A DNA stretch of 64,000 nucleotides, taken from NCBI GenBank assembly GCA_030267565.1, contig BRXU01000022.1, positions 1,322,001 through 1,386,000 of the forward strand. Direction: 5' to 3'. How positions within the stretch are numbered: the first letter of the stretch is position 1; the number at the start of each line of letters is the position of its first letter. Below the pieces are notes generated by a model that saw only the letters and a list, made by a program, of their open reading frames with translations, was not told where the DNA came from and made no database searches. Position numbers and translations under genes: made by a program. The DNA is from Pleodorina starrii. Taxonomy: Eukaryota > Chlorophyta > Chlorophyceae > Chlamydomonadales > Volvocaceae. Shown in pieces: positions 46,101-58,700 of this stretch.

Positions 46101-48119
46101 GATGGGGCACGCGCTGCACTACGTCCTGTCGTACAGGTAAGGCGAGCCGAGCCCGGCAGTTGCCCCCAGGGGTCCTCTCGTCTCTTGGGGGACAATGCGC
46201 CAATGACCAATTCACACAGCCCCACCCCACCTTGCACCTAACACCTCTCCTCACGCCGCTCCTGCACCCGTCGCGCTCCTGCACCCACCCACCCACCCAC
46301 CCGGCACACGGCCGCACGGCTCCTTCTCTTTCCTCCCCACTCGCCCCGCCCTGCTAGACCCATTCGCCCCGCCCTGCTAGACCCATTCGCCCCGCCCTGC
46401 TAGACCCATTCGACTCCGTGCCTTGAAAACCCCTTCCCCTTCCCCCCCTCCACGGCCGCCCCCCCCCCTCACCCCCTTCTCCAGCCCCGGCTCTCTGCCT
46501 GACAGCAACGCCTGCTTCAGCTCCACCGACTTCCTGGAGCTGCCCTCCCACATCCTGGAGCGATGGGCGGCCGACCCACGGGTCATATCCGACCTCTCCT
46601 GCCACGCGCTAAGGTACCGTACGCCACCGGGCGCCCTCGAGGCGGACGTTTCGCTCGACGGTACCGGTAGTTGCCGGAAATCGTTTACCGGATCGGTTGC
46701 TTGGATGGGTACGCGGGGGGCGAGTGGCCGCGTGCCCGCGCCCCGACATCCGGCCGACCCATGGGACACTGGACAAAGGTTTTCCTCACGGCTTACATAC
46801 CGCGGCCTCCTTACTTTGTCGCTTTAGCTGCAGCTGCAGTTGATGCTTCCCACGTGCCCCATTGCGCCATTAGCGAGTACAGCGAGCATACAGCCCCGGG
46901 CAGCCCAACCCACACGCCCCAAGTCATGCACTACACGCCACGCGCGACGCGCCACGCCCATACGCGGGCCAGGCCAGGGCCCGGCTGTCGCTTGAGGCCA
47001 CCTGAGGACCACCGCCCCCAGGGACCAACACACCTCTGTGTTGCAACATTGCAAGCAGCGCCCAGCCCGCCGGCCCCTGCTCTCTTTCCCGAACCATCGC
47101 TTTCTTCGCTCTCTCTACGCACCGTTTCCCCCAACCCAACCCTTCAGTCCCACAACCCGCACTCCCTCACGGCCTCGTCGGCTCGTCCTCGCCACGCACC
47201 CTCCTCCCCCCCTCGACGCCGCGCCTGCCCCGCCCTCCGCTTTCCCCTCTTGCCCCCTCCCCCCTCCCCCCCCCCCAGCGGCGCGAGGTTGCCTCCCCGC
47301 CGCTGCGCCTCCGTTGCCGCCACCCCCGGCCGCCAACCCACCTGGCTGGAGCTCCAGCAGCACACCCTGGCGGCAGCAGCGGACCTGCTGATGCACTTGC
47401 ACGGCCACGCCGTCGACCTGCAACGACTTCGGTTGGTACCACAACCGCCACCCCAACCACCCCAACCGCCATCCCCGGCGGAAACCACCAACACCACGCC
47501 GCACCCATCTGCTCGGCAAGCGCCGCCGCTGGCGCCGGAGGCGCCGGCGTCGCCGCCGGGGTCCGCGGTGTTGGATCTGGAGTCGGTGCCGTCGTTGGAT
47601 TTGGTTTCGGCGCTGTGGGCCGAGCACTCCTCTCTGCCCGGCGGCTCCTTTCAGCCCACCCGCGGCCTAATGGCGCTGCTCCCCGGCTTGCTGCACAACG
47701 GAGCCGCCATGTACTCGTACCCGGCCGCGCAGCTGGTGGCGGCGGCCGTATGGGAGCGGCATTTCGAGGCAGGAGAAGCGACGGCGGAGGAGGGTTGGGG
47801 GGAGGGCGGGGAGGCGGTGGGGCTCCTGGGCTCAGTGGCGGCGGCGCGCTGCGGGCGGCTGCTGCGGCGGTGGCTGTTGGAAGTGGGGGAGCCCGGCGGC
47901 GCGGCGGCGGCGCTGGAGGCGCTGCTGGGGCCGGGATCTGTACGGCGTGTACGGATGGGGCGGGGCGAGGGGGCGGTTGTGCAGCGGGGCAGGGATGCGG
48001 AGGGTGGTGGTGGTGAGCGGGAGGACGGAGGTGTGGACGACGCGGCGGGGTGCGTGTTCGGTGTGATCCCCGATTTGGCTCAGGAGGCGTTCCAGGGGGC
48101 TGACCCGCTCGTGTTTTGA
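40165..48119 (+). CDS. M3-family zinc metallopeptidase, mitochondrial intermediate peptidase-like, with large insertions
   Basis: Exons: 40165-40552, 41131-42123, 42651-42875, 43376-43625, 44334-44416, 44997-45249, 45657-46136, 46485-46613 and 47279-48119. All join in phase, giving about 1,213 residues against about 700 for the family. The N-terminus is Arg/Ser/Ala-rich and could be an organellar presequence. GLYGVPGLHTPEDLISLATR resembles the MIP N-terminal domain. The zinc site HEMGH is at residues 878-882 (46096-46110), and the third-ligand Glu is in STDFLELPS (Glu909, 46537). The C-terminal helix has NGAAMYSYPAAQLVAAAVW. Family members cut octapeptides from imported precursors (MIP) or degrade peptides. 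Low-complexity Ala/Gly/Glu insertions sit in exon 2, between the DPDCDLPYTVLVRHGYEG region and HEMGH, and in exon 9. The usual Leu-Asp...Leu-Ser-Asp segment after exon 1 was not found, so an exon may be missing between 40553 and 41130. An alternative exon 8 acceptor exists at 46505. Confidence 0.87.
42912..42936 (+). repeat. Dispersed repeat R1 fragment
   Basis: GGGTTAACCACGTATAGGCC in the intron after exon 3 of the M3 gene. A full reverse copy lies 350 bases away, at 43288, in the same intron. Confidence 0.65.
43288..43324 (-). repeat. Dispersed repeat R1 copy (full, reverse)
   Basis: CCGTTCACGGGCTCCGGCCT followed by ATACGTGGATAACCCC. With the copy at 42912 it forms an inverted pair inside one intron of the M3 gene. 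Confidence 0.75.
44768..44853. repeat. (ACC)n trinucleotide tract
   Basis: CACCACCAC repeats with two GATCAC interruptions, in the intron before exon 6 of the M3 gene. The frame is not coding here because it lies between a clear donor and acceptor. Confidence 0.9.
44935..44970 (-). repeat. Dispersed repeat R2 copy (reverse)
   Basis: CTCCGTCCCTCCGCTGCGGT followed by ACTTTCC, just before the acceptor of M3 exon 6. Confidence 0.5.
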
Positions 48120-49812
48120 TGAGAGGACGGCGGGAGCAGGGAGCAGGGAGAGATGGAAGGGGGAGGTGGGCAGCCGTCTCTCTCTCGATTCTGTCTCTCT
48201 CTTTGGAGGGGGAGGGAGGGAGCATATGAAGGGGAGGAAGGCCGCGATCTGTCGGTCGCGGGGTGAACGAATTGGGCTGCTCGGCCCATGTCGTGCAGTG
48301 CCGTACCGGCACATCCCAGCAGACGCACAGGCGCGGGGCACATACGCCCACGCACATGTGCTGGCGTTGTGATGTACCGGTACGGCACTGCATGTTACTG
48401 CACGTAACACGCGCAGAAAAACCCTAGGTGGTCTGGGTTCAGGGTTAGTGATCGGGTTGCAGGGTTTTCGGGTTTTCGGGTACGATTGGTTCATAGGGTT
48501 TCTAGAGGGGTTAACAGGGTTTATTGTTTTGTGGGGTTCTAAATGTTGGGCTTGGGCTTCACCGCTCGCCAGCTACCGATGCACGTAGGCAGCTGGTCCT
48601 AAAACAGATGCGCGCTGCACGGCAAGCATGAAATGTGCAAACGTGTGAGGACTGAGGAGCGCTTTGTCGATCAAGCTAGGAGCCCAGCCGACTTTGGTTT
48701 CATCCCAGTACGACCAGGTACGGCATGACATCACCCGAACGACGTTGAGTGACACGCACGTCAACGGCCCAGCAGCCAGAACCGGTCCGAGAGGCTCTAC
48801 GCACATTCTCGGCACGCAGTTGTGAACGACGATGTCCCACATGCCCACATGTTACAGAATCTGGGCCCCAGCCGGGGGAACAGCTCCAGACATCCAGTTT
48901 TTGTCGTCAAATACCTGTTCGCAAAGACCCTGGCTTTGCCATCCCGTTCCGCAAGCAAGCAACCAAGCATTGGGAAACGTGGTCCCTAGGCTCTGGCTTC
49001 AGCCGCATCGTCTTTGCATCGCCGACAAACCGCATATTCGCCCAAGCAGCCGTGCTCAACCGCCCCGCACTCAGGGCGCGGTACTCGGCACGCAATGCCC
49101 CACCGTTCCGGCCCGCCCTATGACTCTCGACTGCAGTGCAAATGCAAAGCCCCCAGCAATGTTCGTTCGTTGAACCGCGGTCGTTCAGGCGCACTAACAG
49201 ACTAACTCCTCTCGTGAGACAACACGGCCAACAGTGCACCAAGAGTCAGCTGGCCCGTTGGCTCGACCCTTCACGAGCCCTCACTCGACTCTTCACGAGC
49301 CCACTGTAACAACTATACACCGGTCGGACACGATACCGTAGTAGAAGCCGCCTAGCAACTACGGTAGCCCCGAGCCCCTGGGACGGGCGCAACCCCCCAA
49401 ACGTGGTATCATTTTTTACCCCCCAAACAAACCAACAATGCACACACGAGAAGGTCGAGGATACACGTTCGAGGCCTGTTCGAACTTCGAAGTGATGGCC
49501 GGTGGAACGCCGTCCTAGGCGACCTGACACGCAATTGCCAGATCGCAGCAGTACGGCATGTCGGTGCCGCCCAATCAACGCCATCAATCGAGAAACCGGT
49601 CCCCCCGAACAAGGCTGCACCGATTAGAAAACAAGCGCCCCATGGCCGCGCGCGGCAGGAAATATGGCTAATGTCATATTGGCAAATCCCCAACCGGGGC
49701 ACCATCCGGTGATGCTGGCAACGCAGGATGGCGATGCGGGCTCCGAGGAACGATCCATCCACCGAGCACCTGCGAACTCCGCTTCGCCCAGTCCGCTCTC
49801 GCTCACAAGGCT
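48120..49812. other. Intergenic region
   Basis: No gene is supported. The first 400 bases are probably the 3' UTR of the M3 gene. Short GGGTTTT/GGGTTTC telomere-like words lie at about 48420-48535. An R3 copy in reverse orientation lies at 49403-49423. From about 48550 the base composition is clearly less GC-rich than in the flanking M3 gene. Confidence 0.45.
49403..49423 (-). repeat. Dispersed repeat R3 copy (reverse)
   Basis: GGTATCATTTTTTACCCCCC is the reverse complement of the R3 word at 13983-14000. Confidence 0.55.
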
Positions 49813-51178
49813 TCATTCCACGTTGCGCCCCACGCAGCCCCCAAACAGCCCGCGCAGCAGCTTGCTCAACTTGTGCTTCAGGCCCTTGGGCGGCTTGGCT
49901 GCTGGCTCCTCAGACGGGGCCGCGGTTGACGGCTCCTTCCCTGCCTCGGCCTCCTCAGCCGGCAAATCGCGGGGCGAAGCAGGTGCGGGCGCTGCCTCCT
50001 CGTTAGGTCGGGTACAGACGCCAGCGGGGTCGGGGCCGGGGCCAGCAGCGGGGCCGGGGACAGGGCTAGCGACGGGGCCTGGGGTGAGGTCCCCGCACAG
50101 CCCTCGAGCTTCTTTTTACCCTCGAGTTGTTTCAGTGCGTCGCTCAGCCGCTTCAGCTGGCGAAGGCCCTGGGCGTTGTAGATCTCGTACACCCCGTTGA
50201 TCAACCGAAGCACCTGAAGCAGCTCCTCGGGGGAGAGCATGGAGGCCTGGGCCGGCCGGCGGGTGCAGGGGGCAGCAGCGCTCGGCGAGGTGGTGGTGTT
50301 GACGGTGTTGCCGGCAGTGGTGGTGGTGTTGACGGTGGTGGTGGTGGTGGTGGTGGTGGTGGTGGGACAGCGGCAAGGCGGCTCGGGGGTGTCCTGGGCG
50401 CGGGGCTTCCCCTCAGCCTGGCTGGAGGTCAGTGCGACCGGCCGCTCAGCGAAGCTGCTGACTGTGAACAAGACGGGGGAGGTGGAGGCGCTGGGGGAGG
50501 AGGTGGTGGCGCTGAGGTCGGTACTGCTGCCAAGGCTGCAGCTGCTGCTGGCGCTGAGGGAGACATCGCAGTCGCCTGCGTCTGAAGTGCGCGGGGACAG
50601 CCCCTCGGCCTCGGAGCCGCACGGGGACTGCTCCTCAGCGAGCTGCGGACCGGTGATGGATGGCGGGCAGCAGGCGGTGGTGGAGGGCTGCTGCGTTTCA
50701 AGGTGCTTGTGGCTGACACCGCCATCAGCAGGAGGAAAGCCCCCGGGGGCTGCTGGCAGGCGCGAGAACCTCGGGACTGAAGGTTGTAGCGTGGAAGGAG
50801 TTGATGCCGTCGCTGACGAAGAGTGTGCAGGTGCGGTTGGGATACACCTCTTGGCTTGCAACGTCTGCACGCAAGGGTGGCGGTGCAGGATGCAAGAGGC
50901 ACGGTCAGCTGTCTAGCGAGCGTCACAATTGGACATGGCCAGCCTGTGCCTATGGACGTCGCGCCATGTAAGGTCGACGTGTGACACTAGTAGGTTTCCT
51001 CAATGTGTATATGCATGATGACGCTCATGCAGTCCAAGTCGCGGCCCCTGCCGATGTGACTTACCGATGTCGGCACAATCAGCAGCTCCGGGTGCGGCTT
51101 GCTGTTGGCCGCGAATGTCTCCTCAACAGTGACATTTTGGAGCCCCATAGAAGGAGTATTTGGAATGCGGGAGGCCAT
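49813..51178 (-). CDS. Hypothetical protein, Ser/Thr/Pro-rich (model uncertain)
   Basis: A plausible first exon runs from an ATG at 51178 (MASRIPNTPSMGL) to a good donor at 51065 (TCG/gtaagt), encoding SKPHPELLIVPTS. An acceptor near 50867 opens a frame that stays open to about 49878. That frame contains a helix-like segment, SPEELLQVLRLINGVYEIYN, then LKRLSDALKQLEGKKK. A different frame, closer to the end, encodes a well-formed basic C-terminus, KPPKGLKHKLSKLLRGLFGG, with a stop at 49813. Joining the two requires a frame change at about 49990-50100, by an unrecognised intron or an indel. A poly-Thr stretch comes from a (GGT)n tract at about 50283-50368. I do not recognise the family. Confidence 0.35.
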
Positions 51179-53093
51179 CCTCGAAGAACAGTACAGGCCT
51201 CAGCGTTGCTGCGATATCAAAGAACGGGAGCTTTCTGGTAGAATGATTCGGTTGGCGTCGAAGTGAACGGCCGGCCGCAGTGAGAAAGCGAAGCGAGTTA
51301 ATGTTGAGGAAATGTAAGTTCCTGGGCAACGCACGAGGTTTTATAGGATGACAGTTCGGATGCAAGCGCCACCGGCAGTCCGGGCGGAGGAGCATTACTC
51401 ATTAACCCGGCTGACAGCGGCAATTCAGAGTGGCCAAATGCGCAAATATGGCGTTGTAATGGATTGATTTGGAGGAGGTCCAGGCTTCCTGTAGAAAGTC
51501 CGACAAAACTCGACGGTTGGGTGGGACTCAACTTCCTTGGTTTGCGGCGAAGCAACGGCTTCATGCCATGCTTGTATACTACCACGTTAACATAAAACAC
51601 GCGATACCGACATTGATCCCGCAGGGGCCATTGCCCCCCGTGTCAACCGTCTCATCATTCTCTCATGGCTCCGCCGCGGCCAGCACGTCGCCCCCGAAAT
51701 AATACTAGAACCTTGGCCTAATTGATTTGCACAGACAGCATGGCGCAGCAAAGACCGCCCGCCATGACTATTATGTCCCACACGTTTGTTCCCGCGCGAA
51801 TTTGCCCACGAGGCCAGCCAGAGGTGGGACGCGATCACCCCAGGAATACTCACCAAATCCCAGAAAACACACCATCGTAGGCTTGGGACAACTTTAGGCA
51901 CATGCGCTGGCGGTGTGCTACCATTCGGTTCATGCGTGCGCCGCCCCCGAGCTAGGTAATCATGCGTGGTTTGGGCCCTGGGAGGTGACTGCAAGACCTG
52001 TGCGTTGCCCCATTCGCTGCAGCATCCCATCCATCCGCTAAGCAAGTAGCTGCTGTCATTGTGCCTATCCCGGGGTTCGCTCAGATCACTCTTGCTGTTG
52101 GTCCGTGGTCTGCCCTATTCCGGTTGGTTGGGCTTTGTTTGTTCCGCGTATTTTGCCGGAATGGACGGCCTGCTGACCCTGACGCTTGGCCGGTCCGGAG
52201 CCCAGCCGCTCACTTGTAGGGATAGCACCTACTAGACCCGGACGCTGACTGCCTACTGGGCATATCAAGACGTGTTGCCAGCCGTCTACCCCCAGGCTTC
52301 CACTTGACTGGATCCCGCAAACGAGATCCTCTGTCCCATCCCGCTCATAGTCTAAAAGGCAGACCCAAAGACAGCAGAGACAGCAGGGATATACAGATTA
52401 CGAGGGCGGATTATTATTATACCTTTCGCGCGCTGCGCACGCACCCGAACGGCCGGCAACCAGTTTAGTCATCCACAGGCAACATAACGCCAATGTACGT
52501 CCACATCGTTCGGGACCCACGCACCCATCGTCCCATCCAGCCTGCATCTAAACCAGACGACACGACAGCAGCTACCGGTAAATCGCGCCAACCAGCCGTA
52601 GAGCATCCATACACATACACCCACACACGCGCGCCGTTCGTTGGACGCTTTGATCCCCTCATTCGTTCGTTCACTTTCGGCACTCCGGCCGTCGCGCTGT
52701 CCGCAGCAAACCTGCAAAGCGCCATTTACCTCACTCTAAGACAGCACTTCGACCCAACAACCCGGACCGGCGCGCTGTGAGAACGCTCCGGTCCGGGGGT
52801 TCTCGCGCGCGTTCTCACGGGGCCTCCCGCGGAACGCAGCCTCTTTCTGGCCTGCTCACACATGTCGCAGTGCCGCACATCTAGTAAGATAACGCCCCTC
52901 GTCGCAGGCTTTGGAATCCCGGATTCAAATCCAAACATCGATCTACCTCATTATCAAAACAAGAAGGATCGCGCAGCCTTGTCCTCCACCCTCCGTACTT
53001 GTATAGCGGCAACGCGCACGATCCCATCCAACCATTCGCCCACCCAACCCCGCCTGTGGTCGATGGCTGCTCACGGTTCTACATACATGACGG
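51179..53093. other. Intergenic region
   Basis: No coding exon could be supported. The DNA is of moderate GC content, without long low-complexity tracts. A small inverted repeat of GAACGC/GCGTTC-type words lies at about 52780-52840 and could form a hairpin. A TTATTATTAT patch lies at about 52410. Confidence 0.4.
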
Positions 53094-53999
53094 CTAGTGC
53101 CGCATCCCCCGGGGCGCCGCCGGCCGTGTGGGCTTCTCGGTGCGGGCGCGACCCTTGGAGGCAATCGTGTGCTTCTTAAAGTTGGGGCGCGCCCCCTCGC
53201 TGGCACGGGCTTTCATGTCAGCCCGCGCCTTGCGCAGCGCCGGTCCCAACAACAAGCGACCCCAGCTGCCGCCGAGCTCGCCGCCGCGGCCCCACGGCCC
53301 CGAAAGAGCACTGCAGGCGCCGGCCGCCGCGTCTTCGGTGGCGTCCTCGCACTCGTGCCGCTTGCCGGTGTCGCGGATGGCGCAAAGCACCTGCATACGT
53401 GCGCGCGGGTGAGGTGTGTTGAGGAAGGTGTGTAAAGGCAGCCCTAGCGGATGAGCCGCGGTGGAAGCGACGGGAGAAATGTTGACGCCGCAAACACCCG
53501 CATAAAAAAAGTAGTGGTGGGCCTTGCGACCTCGCAACTGCTTCCCCCGGCCGCGGGCTTTTAGAGTTTCCTTCATCTTCTCCCGCTGCCCACTCCCCCA
53601 GGCGGTTTCAGTCACTCCTTGCGGGCCCGTGCGTGCCAGGCCCGTCGGGTTCCGTCCCGTGCTCTTTAATTGCTTTCGGTGCGCTGTGTGGCAAGAGGAC
53701 ACGCTGGAGCCCATTGTGTGCCAACTTTGGTATCGTCCTAAGGAGCCTAAACAGAACGCGGGTGACGGGGCGGCACCACGCATACGTATTCCCCAGCGGC
53801 GACCTCCCTCCTCTCCCGCATTGCGGCAACCTACCACAGCTAGTTGAACATGCGAAAAAAAGGTGGCAAGATATCGCGGCTGTGATGAACCGTTCGAGGC
53901 GGCGTGCGCACCTGGTCCGACATCTCTCGTCCAGGCTGGCCATCATCAGTGAAGACAGCGACCGCGGCAGGGACACCGTTCTCAATCGGTGTCAAGATC
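53094..53999 (-). CDS. Hypothetical small basic protein (model uncertain, 5' end unknown)
   Basis: A minus-strand frame ending in a TAG at 53094 has a strongly basic, Arg/Lys-rich composition. It contains KETLKARGRGKQLRGRKAHH, VLCAIRDTGKRHECEDATED and the C-terminus GARPNFKKHTIASKGRARTE. The frame can be read without interruption from 53585, or with a small intron removed between about 53497 and 53390 (acceptor ATGCAG at 53391). An upstream exon at 53999-53912 has an acceptor CTCTAG and donor CAG/gtgcgc, and encodes ILTPIENGVPAAVAVFTDDG. The family is not recognised. It could be a nucleolar or ribosome-biogenesis factor from composition alone, which is only a guess. Confidence 0.35.
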
Positions 54000-54002
54000 C
54001 TA

Positions 54003-55779
54003 GAGGTCAATATTGCAAGAGGAGCAGTCGCAGGGATGTGAGAACTGAGTAGTCCAAAAAGCACTCCATAGCACGCTGACAGGGTCACCCCAAACTCACC
54101 ACCGGAAGCCGAACGGCGCAAGCAGGACCGGGATGCTCATAGATGGTAGCAAAGTGTCTTGCGTAAAGACCTTCCCACCTAGAACGAGCAGGTCCATCGT
54201 TTCAGACTGTCCGCAAACTGTCGAATCCTTATCCTTACTGGCGTCGAGGTGCCAGTATGCAGTTAAGCTTCAAACAAGCGTTGTATAAAGGTCATCAAGC
54301 GATCAAAAGGTGAAATTTAAAGGTTCTGGCTGAGTTTATGAGGGGGCTCCGTTCGGGACTGCAGTTGACAGTTACGTACGGCTGGTACAAATTAATTACC
54401 GGCGCTTATGCAATAAACTATCAACAATTTTGTAAAGGTTTGTTTTTACAACATGTTTGTTAGTGGCCGGTCAATTAAAGAGGCTTGGCGGAGCTGGTCG
54501 ACGACGGATTCATTAATTACAGAGGAGCTGGATATCAGCTACATAGTGCAATCGCATGACTCTGTGGGTCTAATGTTCAATAGAACGTCTAGACCAGGCC
54601 ACTAACCAATTCACCGGCGACGACGGTATTAACCAACTTCCCGTGGGTCTGTCACCCGAACGGTTATAAGACGTTGAACCTTGAGCGGCATCGCTGTCCA
54701 TTCAGCATAAAACGGCTTTATTTCACGCAAATGCATTGAACGTACGATGGTCCGGCCGGGGCAGTGCCCTGCCTGATTATTTCCGTGGATCCCTTCGACC
54801 CGTGCATTCCCATCTCAGCTTCGTGGTACGGTTTTGAACGCCGCAAGCATTGACAAGGCGGTTGAATTACCGGAGGTATATTCAGGGCCGCACGCCAAGT
54901 GACAAGTAGGAAAGCCATGCTACCCCGATTCCTGCAAACCACCCCGAAACGCCTCGTCGTCATCCACCATTCACAATGCTGCTGTTTGCTTCCACCTGCC
55001 ACGCTGGGCTAATCCTATTTCAGGCGTGGCAGTAAACCCATCAGGTGAGAAGCTAAGTTCGAGCGAGGTCAAAGCAGGGCGCTAGTCCCCTGTCGCGACC
55101 GGCTTATACTGACGATATATCGCATCGTAATCCGCCCCCCGCGCGCGGGCGATGCACAACAACGCTGCGAGTTAGGTTCATGGCACGCCCGTGCCGCCCC
55201 ATGTCAGATTGCACGCACGCCTTTCCGCATCCTTCGCCACTGCGACTCCGGGCTGCCGGGTGGGAACAAACCGCGTACTTGGCTGCTGCTGCATACCGGT
55301 ATGGTAAGCACCCCCCTACCGTAATGCTCGGCAGCCGTGCTGGCGGATTCGGACTTCACTGTGACAGTGGCTGACGTCGCACGACCCCATGCGCTGCTCT
55401 GCACCCCGCCGCCGCATGGCCCATGCTACTCCTGCGTCCTGCCTAATGGTCCATACCGCGGTGCAAAAAATCCCCTGCCCACAGCTCCGCGCAACGCATG
55501 TGCTGAACATGACTTCGCTGGGCGGCACCCAGTGGTCCGCTGCAACCTCCCGGCCGCCTATCCTAACCGTTCTGTCATGAATTCAGCCGGCCGCTGTGGG
55601 TGCCCGCCCGCCTCGCGGCGGCGAAGCACGCGGGCCAGGTCGGTCGGCACGCATCTCCCCGACCGACAGCCACCGTTGCCGAGATTCGATCCGCCACCAC
55701 GCGCCCGCCTTCGGCCTCCTGCTTCCTGCCTCCTGCTCCGCCCCCGCCAGCAGCAGGCCGCCCGCGCTGCCGCTCCGCC
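54003..55779. other. Intergenic region, AT-richer
   Basis: This is one of the least GC-rich stretches in the window, around 54300-54700. No exon, tRNA or repeat was recognised. A reverse TGTAA lies at 54517-54521, but it is 1.26 kb past the DRC9 stop, so its assignment is doubtful. Confidence 0.4.
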
Positions 55780-58700
55780 TCACTTCTTCTTCTTCTTGCC
55801 CCCCTTCTTGGTCTTCTTGCCGCTGCCCGCCTTGAGGGCCTTGCGCACGCGGTAGCCCCGCCACCAGGCCTGGATGACGATGGCCGCCTGCACGCGCCGC
55901 GCCTCGCGCATGTCCTCGAACTCGGCGCGCTCGCGCTCCTCCGCCGCCTTGAGCTCGCGCTCCCGCTTCAGCGACGACTCCATCTTGAACTTCTCCTCCG
56001 CGCGCTTCAGCTCCAACTGGTCGCGGGCGTGCTGCTGCTTCAGCAGCTGGGGTAGGGAATTAGGGGTTGGGGTTGGGGTTGGGTTGGGTTGGGGCTTGGT
56101 GTCGGCTGGCGGCAGGGTGTGTTACGGCAGGGTGCTGTTGCGTCGCGGTACGTTCAAGCTCGCCCGGATGGGTATGGCATGTACTGGCGAGCCCAAAGAG
56201 AAATGGAGGTGGCGGAGTGGCTGACAGAGGCGTCCGGTGGTAAGGGCGGAGACAGGGCACTGCCGCCACCTCTGTGGAGTTCCCAGTTCGCGCAGTAACA
56301 GTGGCCCCACAGGCACGAGACCCCGTGGCGCCGTGCAGCCAGCCGCTGACGGCGTCATTCACTACGGTAATTTCATTCACCGCGTTCCCGCTTGCTAAAT
56401 GCCCACGCAGCACAGCTCCCCTCCCGTCCCCTTCTTTGCCCACCTCGAGCTCCTTTTCCCGCGCCGCCAAGTCCTCGTCGTGGCGGGAGGCCCAGGTGAC
56501 GCTGTCCTCCTGCATCTTGCCCGCAATCTGCCGCAGGAACTCGGCCTGCGCGGCACGGACGGCCAGGGCAGAGCGCGGGCAGCAGCAGCCTTCGATCCGC
56601 GCGTCGCTAAACGGGAGCCTAAGGTGGCTTACACCACATTTCCGTTGCATTGCAGCCACTCGTGCACCGGGTGAGAAGCACACGACCGACACGACGGGCC
56701 ATGTGCGCCCGCGGCCTCAACGGATCAACGCCCGAACGCATATTACACTTACTGGGCGCAACTGGATCTATAAGCTATAACCGAGCCTGCCGTGCTCGTT
56801 TCCTCGCCCTCATCAACTACAGAGAACCCCGTGTGCGGGCAACGGGCAAGGAGCTCACCTGCGTGGCATGCACCGCCTTCTCGATGTCGATCTGCTGCTG
56901 CACCAGCCCCAGCTCCTTCAGCAGGTCCTCGAGCTGTCGTTGCGCCCCAAGCGGAGAGAGCAAAACGAGGAAGATGTGTATTAACGTCGGAGGAGACAGG
57001 GGAGCCAGGTGAGAGGGGCCAGGGCCGCCAGGTGGGCTCAGCATTAGGAGTCGCGGTCCTGGCGGGATGCAGACCGTCGCGGCCGACCGGCCCGGCGGCC
57101 TCATCACAGCTTCGGAAGCAGCTTTACTACCGGCACGCAAGCCGCCAGATGGGGACGCCATGACGTCCAAGGGACAAACGCGGCGGTGGAACCGTTGCTA
57201 TCCTGGCCCGCCCCCAAAGGGTCCATCTCCACAACGCACCCAGCCGACTCCGTCCATGTAGCCTATCCAGCCACCCCGTGACACCCCTCCAGCACCTCCC
57301 AACCGGCTACCTGCGTCCGCTGCAGTCGCCGCTCATGCTCGTTCGCCGCCGTGAGCTCCTTGCCCAGATAGCGGGTCGACACCGCCGTGTCCATTTTCAG
57401 CGTCTTGAGCTGCTCCTTGAGAGCGACCAGGCCCTTCTTCTTCTCCTTCATCTGCGCGTGCACCCAGGCCGGCATTCCGGCACTTCACTCTACCCGGTCG
57501 CGCACAGCCGCGCACAGCCGAGAGATTTTGACGGACAATGCGTTCCCGCAGCGCCTAGATACCTCGTGCGGTTGCCCCGAGACACAACAAACCCGCTGTC
57601 AGGGCCCATGCCTGCTTACCGACACGCGCGTTTCAGAACACAGTATCTGCCCGTTACACCACCCAATGGGCGCATCCTTCCATCCGTTCTGTCGGGGCAA
57701 CCCTTCCCGCCAACTGGCATGTCGCCAGAGACAATGCCGCCCTCGTCTGCACACGCCTCCCAATGCCCACATCCCCATGCCCCTCCAGCAGATGCCGGCT
57801 TCCCGCGAAGTAGATTGAGTGGGTTTGTAGGTAGCGCTACACGGCTACATACACCAGGCAAGCCTGGATTGCGCGGCTCCATTCGGTTTCTGTTTCGCGC
57901 GATTGGACACACCACCGTCGCAGTCCAGGTCCTTCGCAAGTCGCACCTTCTCCTCGTGGTCCAGCTTCTCCTCGCGCAGGTCGTTCCGCAGCTGCCGCAC
58001 CGCTGCCGTGGTGTTCTTTTCCCGCTCAATGGTCTCCTCCATGGCCTGCTCCGCCGCCTCCTGCGCCATGACGCTCTCCAGCAGCGGCTGCAGCTTGCCG
58101 AACACGTCCATCTCGTTCAGGCAGGCGGACAACAGCAGCTGCAGCGCCTGACGCTCGCTGGCCACCTGGTGAGGGGAGGGGGGCGCGGGGGGGCAGCGGA
58201 TGGCGCCGCGAACCGCGACAAGGGGGCTTGGACCTCGGACGGGGACGCCCTGTCCTTGGCCTCGCGATGCCCTATCTCGACCCGCGGGGTTTACCGGCGC
58301 AGCCTACAATGCGCTCTCCGTGTCAGGTGAGGGTCCTGCGGGGACACCCCGCTGCTGGTCCTGAAGCCGCCAGGAGCCAGCCTGACGTCCGAGATCGCGC
58401 TCCCCAATGCGCTCGGAAGAGAATCGTGCAGAATCGTGACCAGCAAGCAAGCTTCCGCTGCATTGTGCAAGACGGACAGTCATGGGCGCCTTTGCAAGCG
58501 GGCTGCATCGAAGACGCTAACCAGTGTGGGTGGTGACGCTGCTGCTGTAGCCCTGTACGGCACCCCTGGCACCCCTGACGCACCTTCAGCATGTTCTCCG
58601 CCACGTTTGGGTTGTCCTTCAGGTTGCGGCACAGCTGCTTTGTGCTTTGCCGCAGGGCCTCCGCAACCTTCTGGAGCTCATTCTGCAGTGTCACAGGTCC

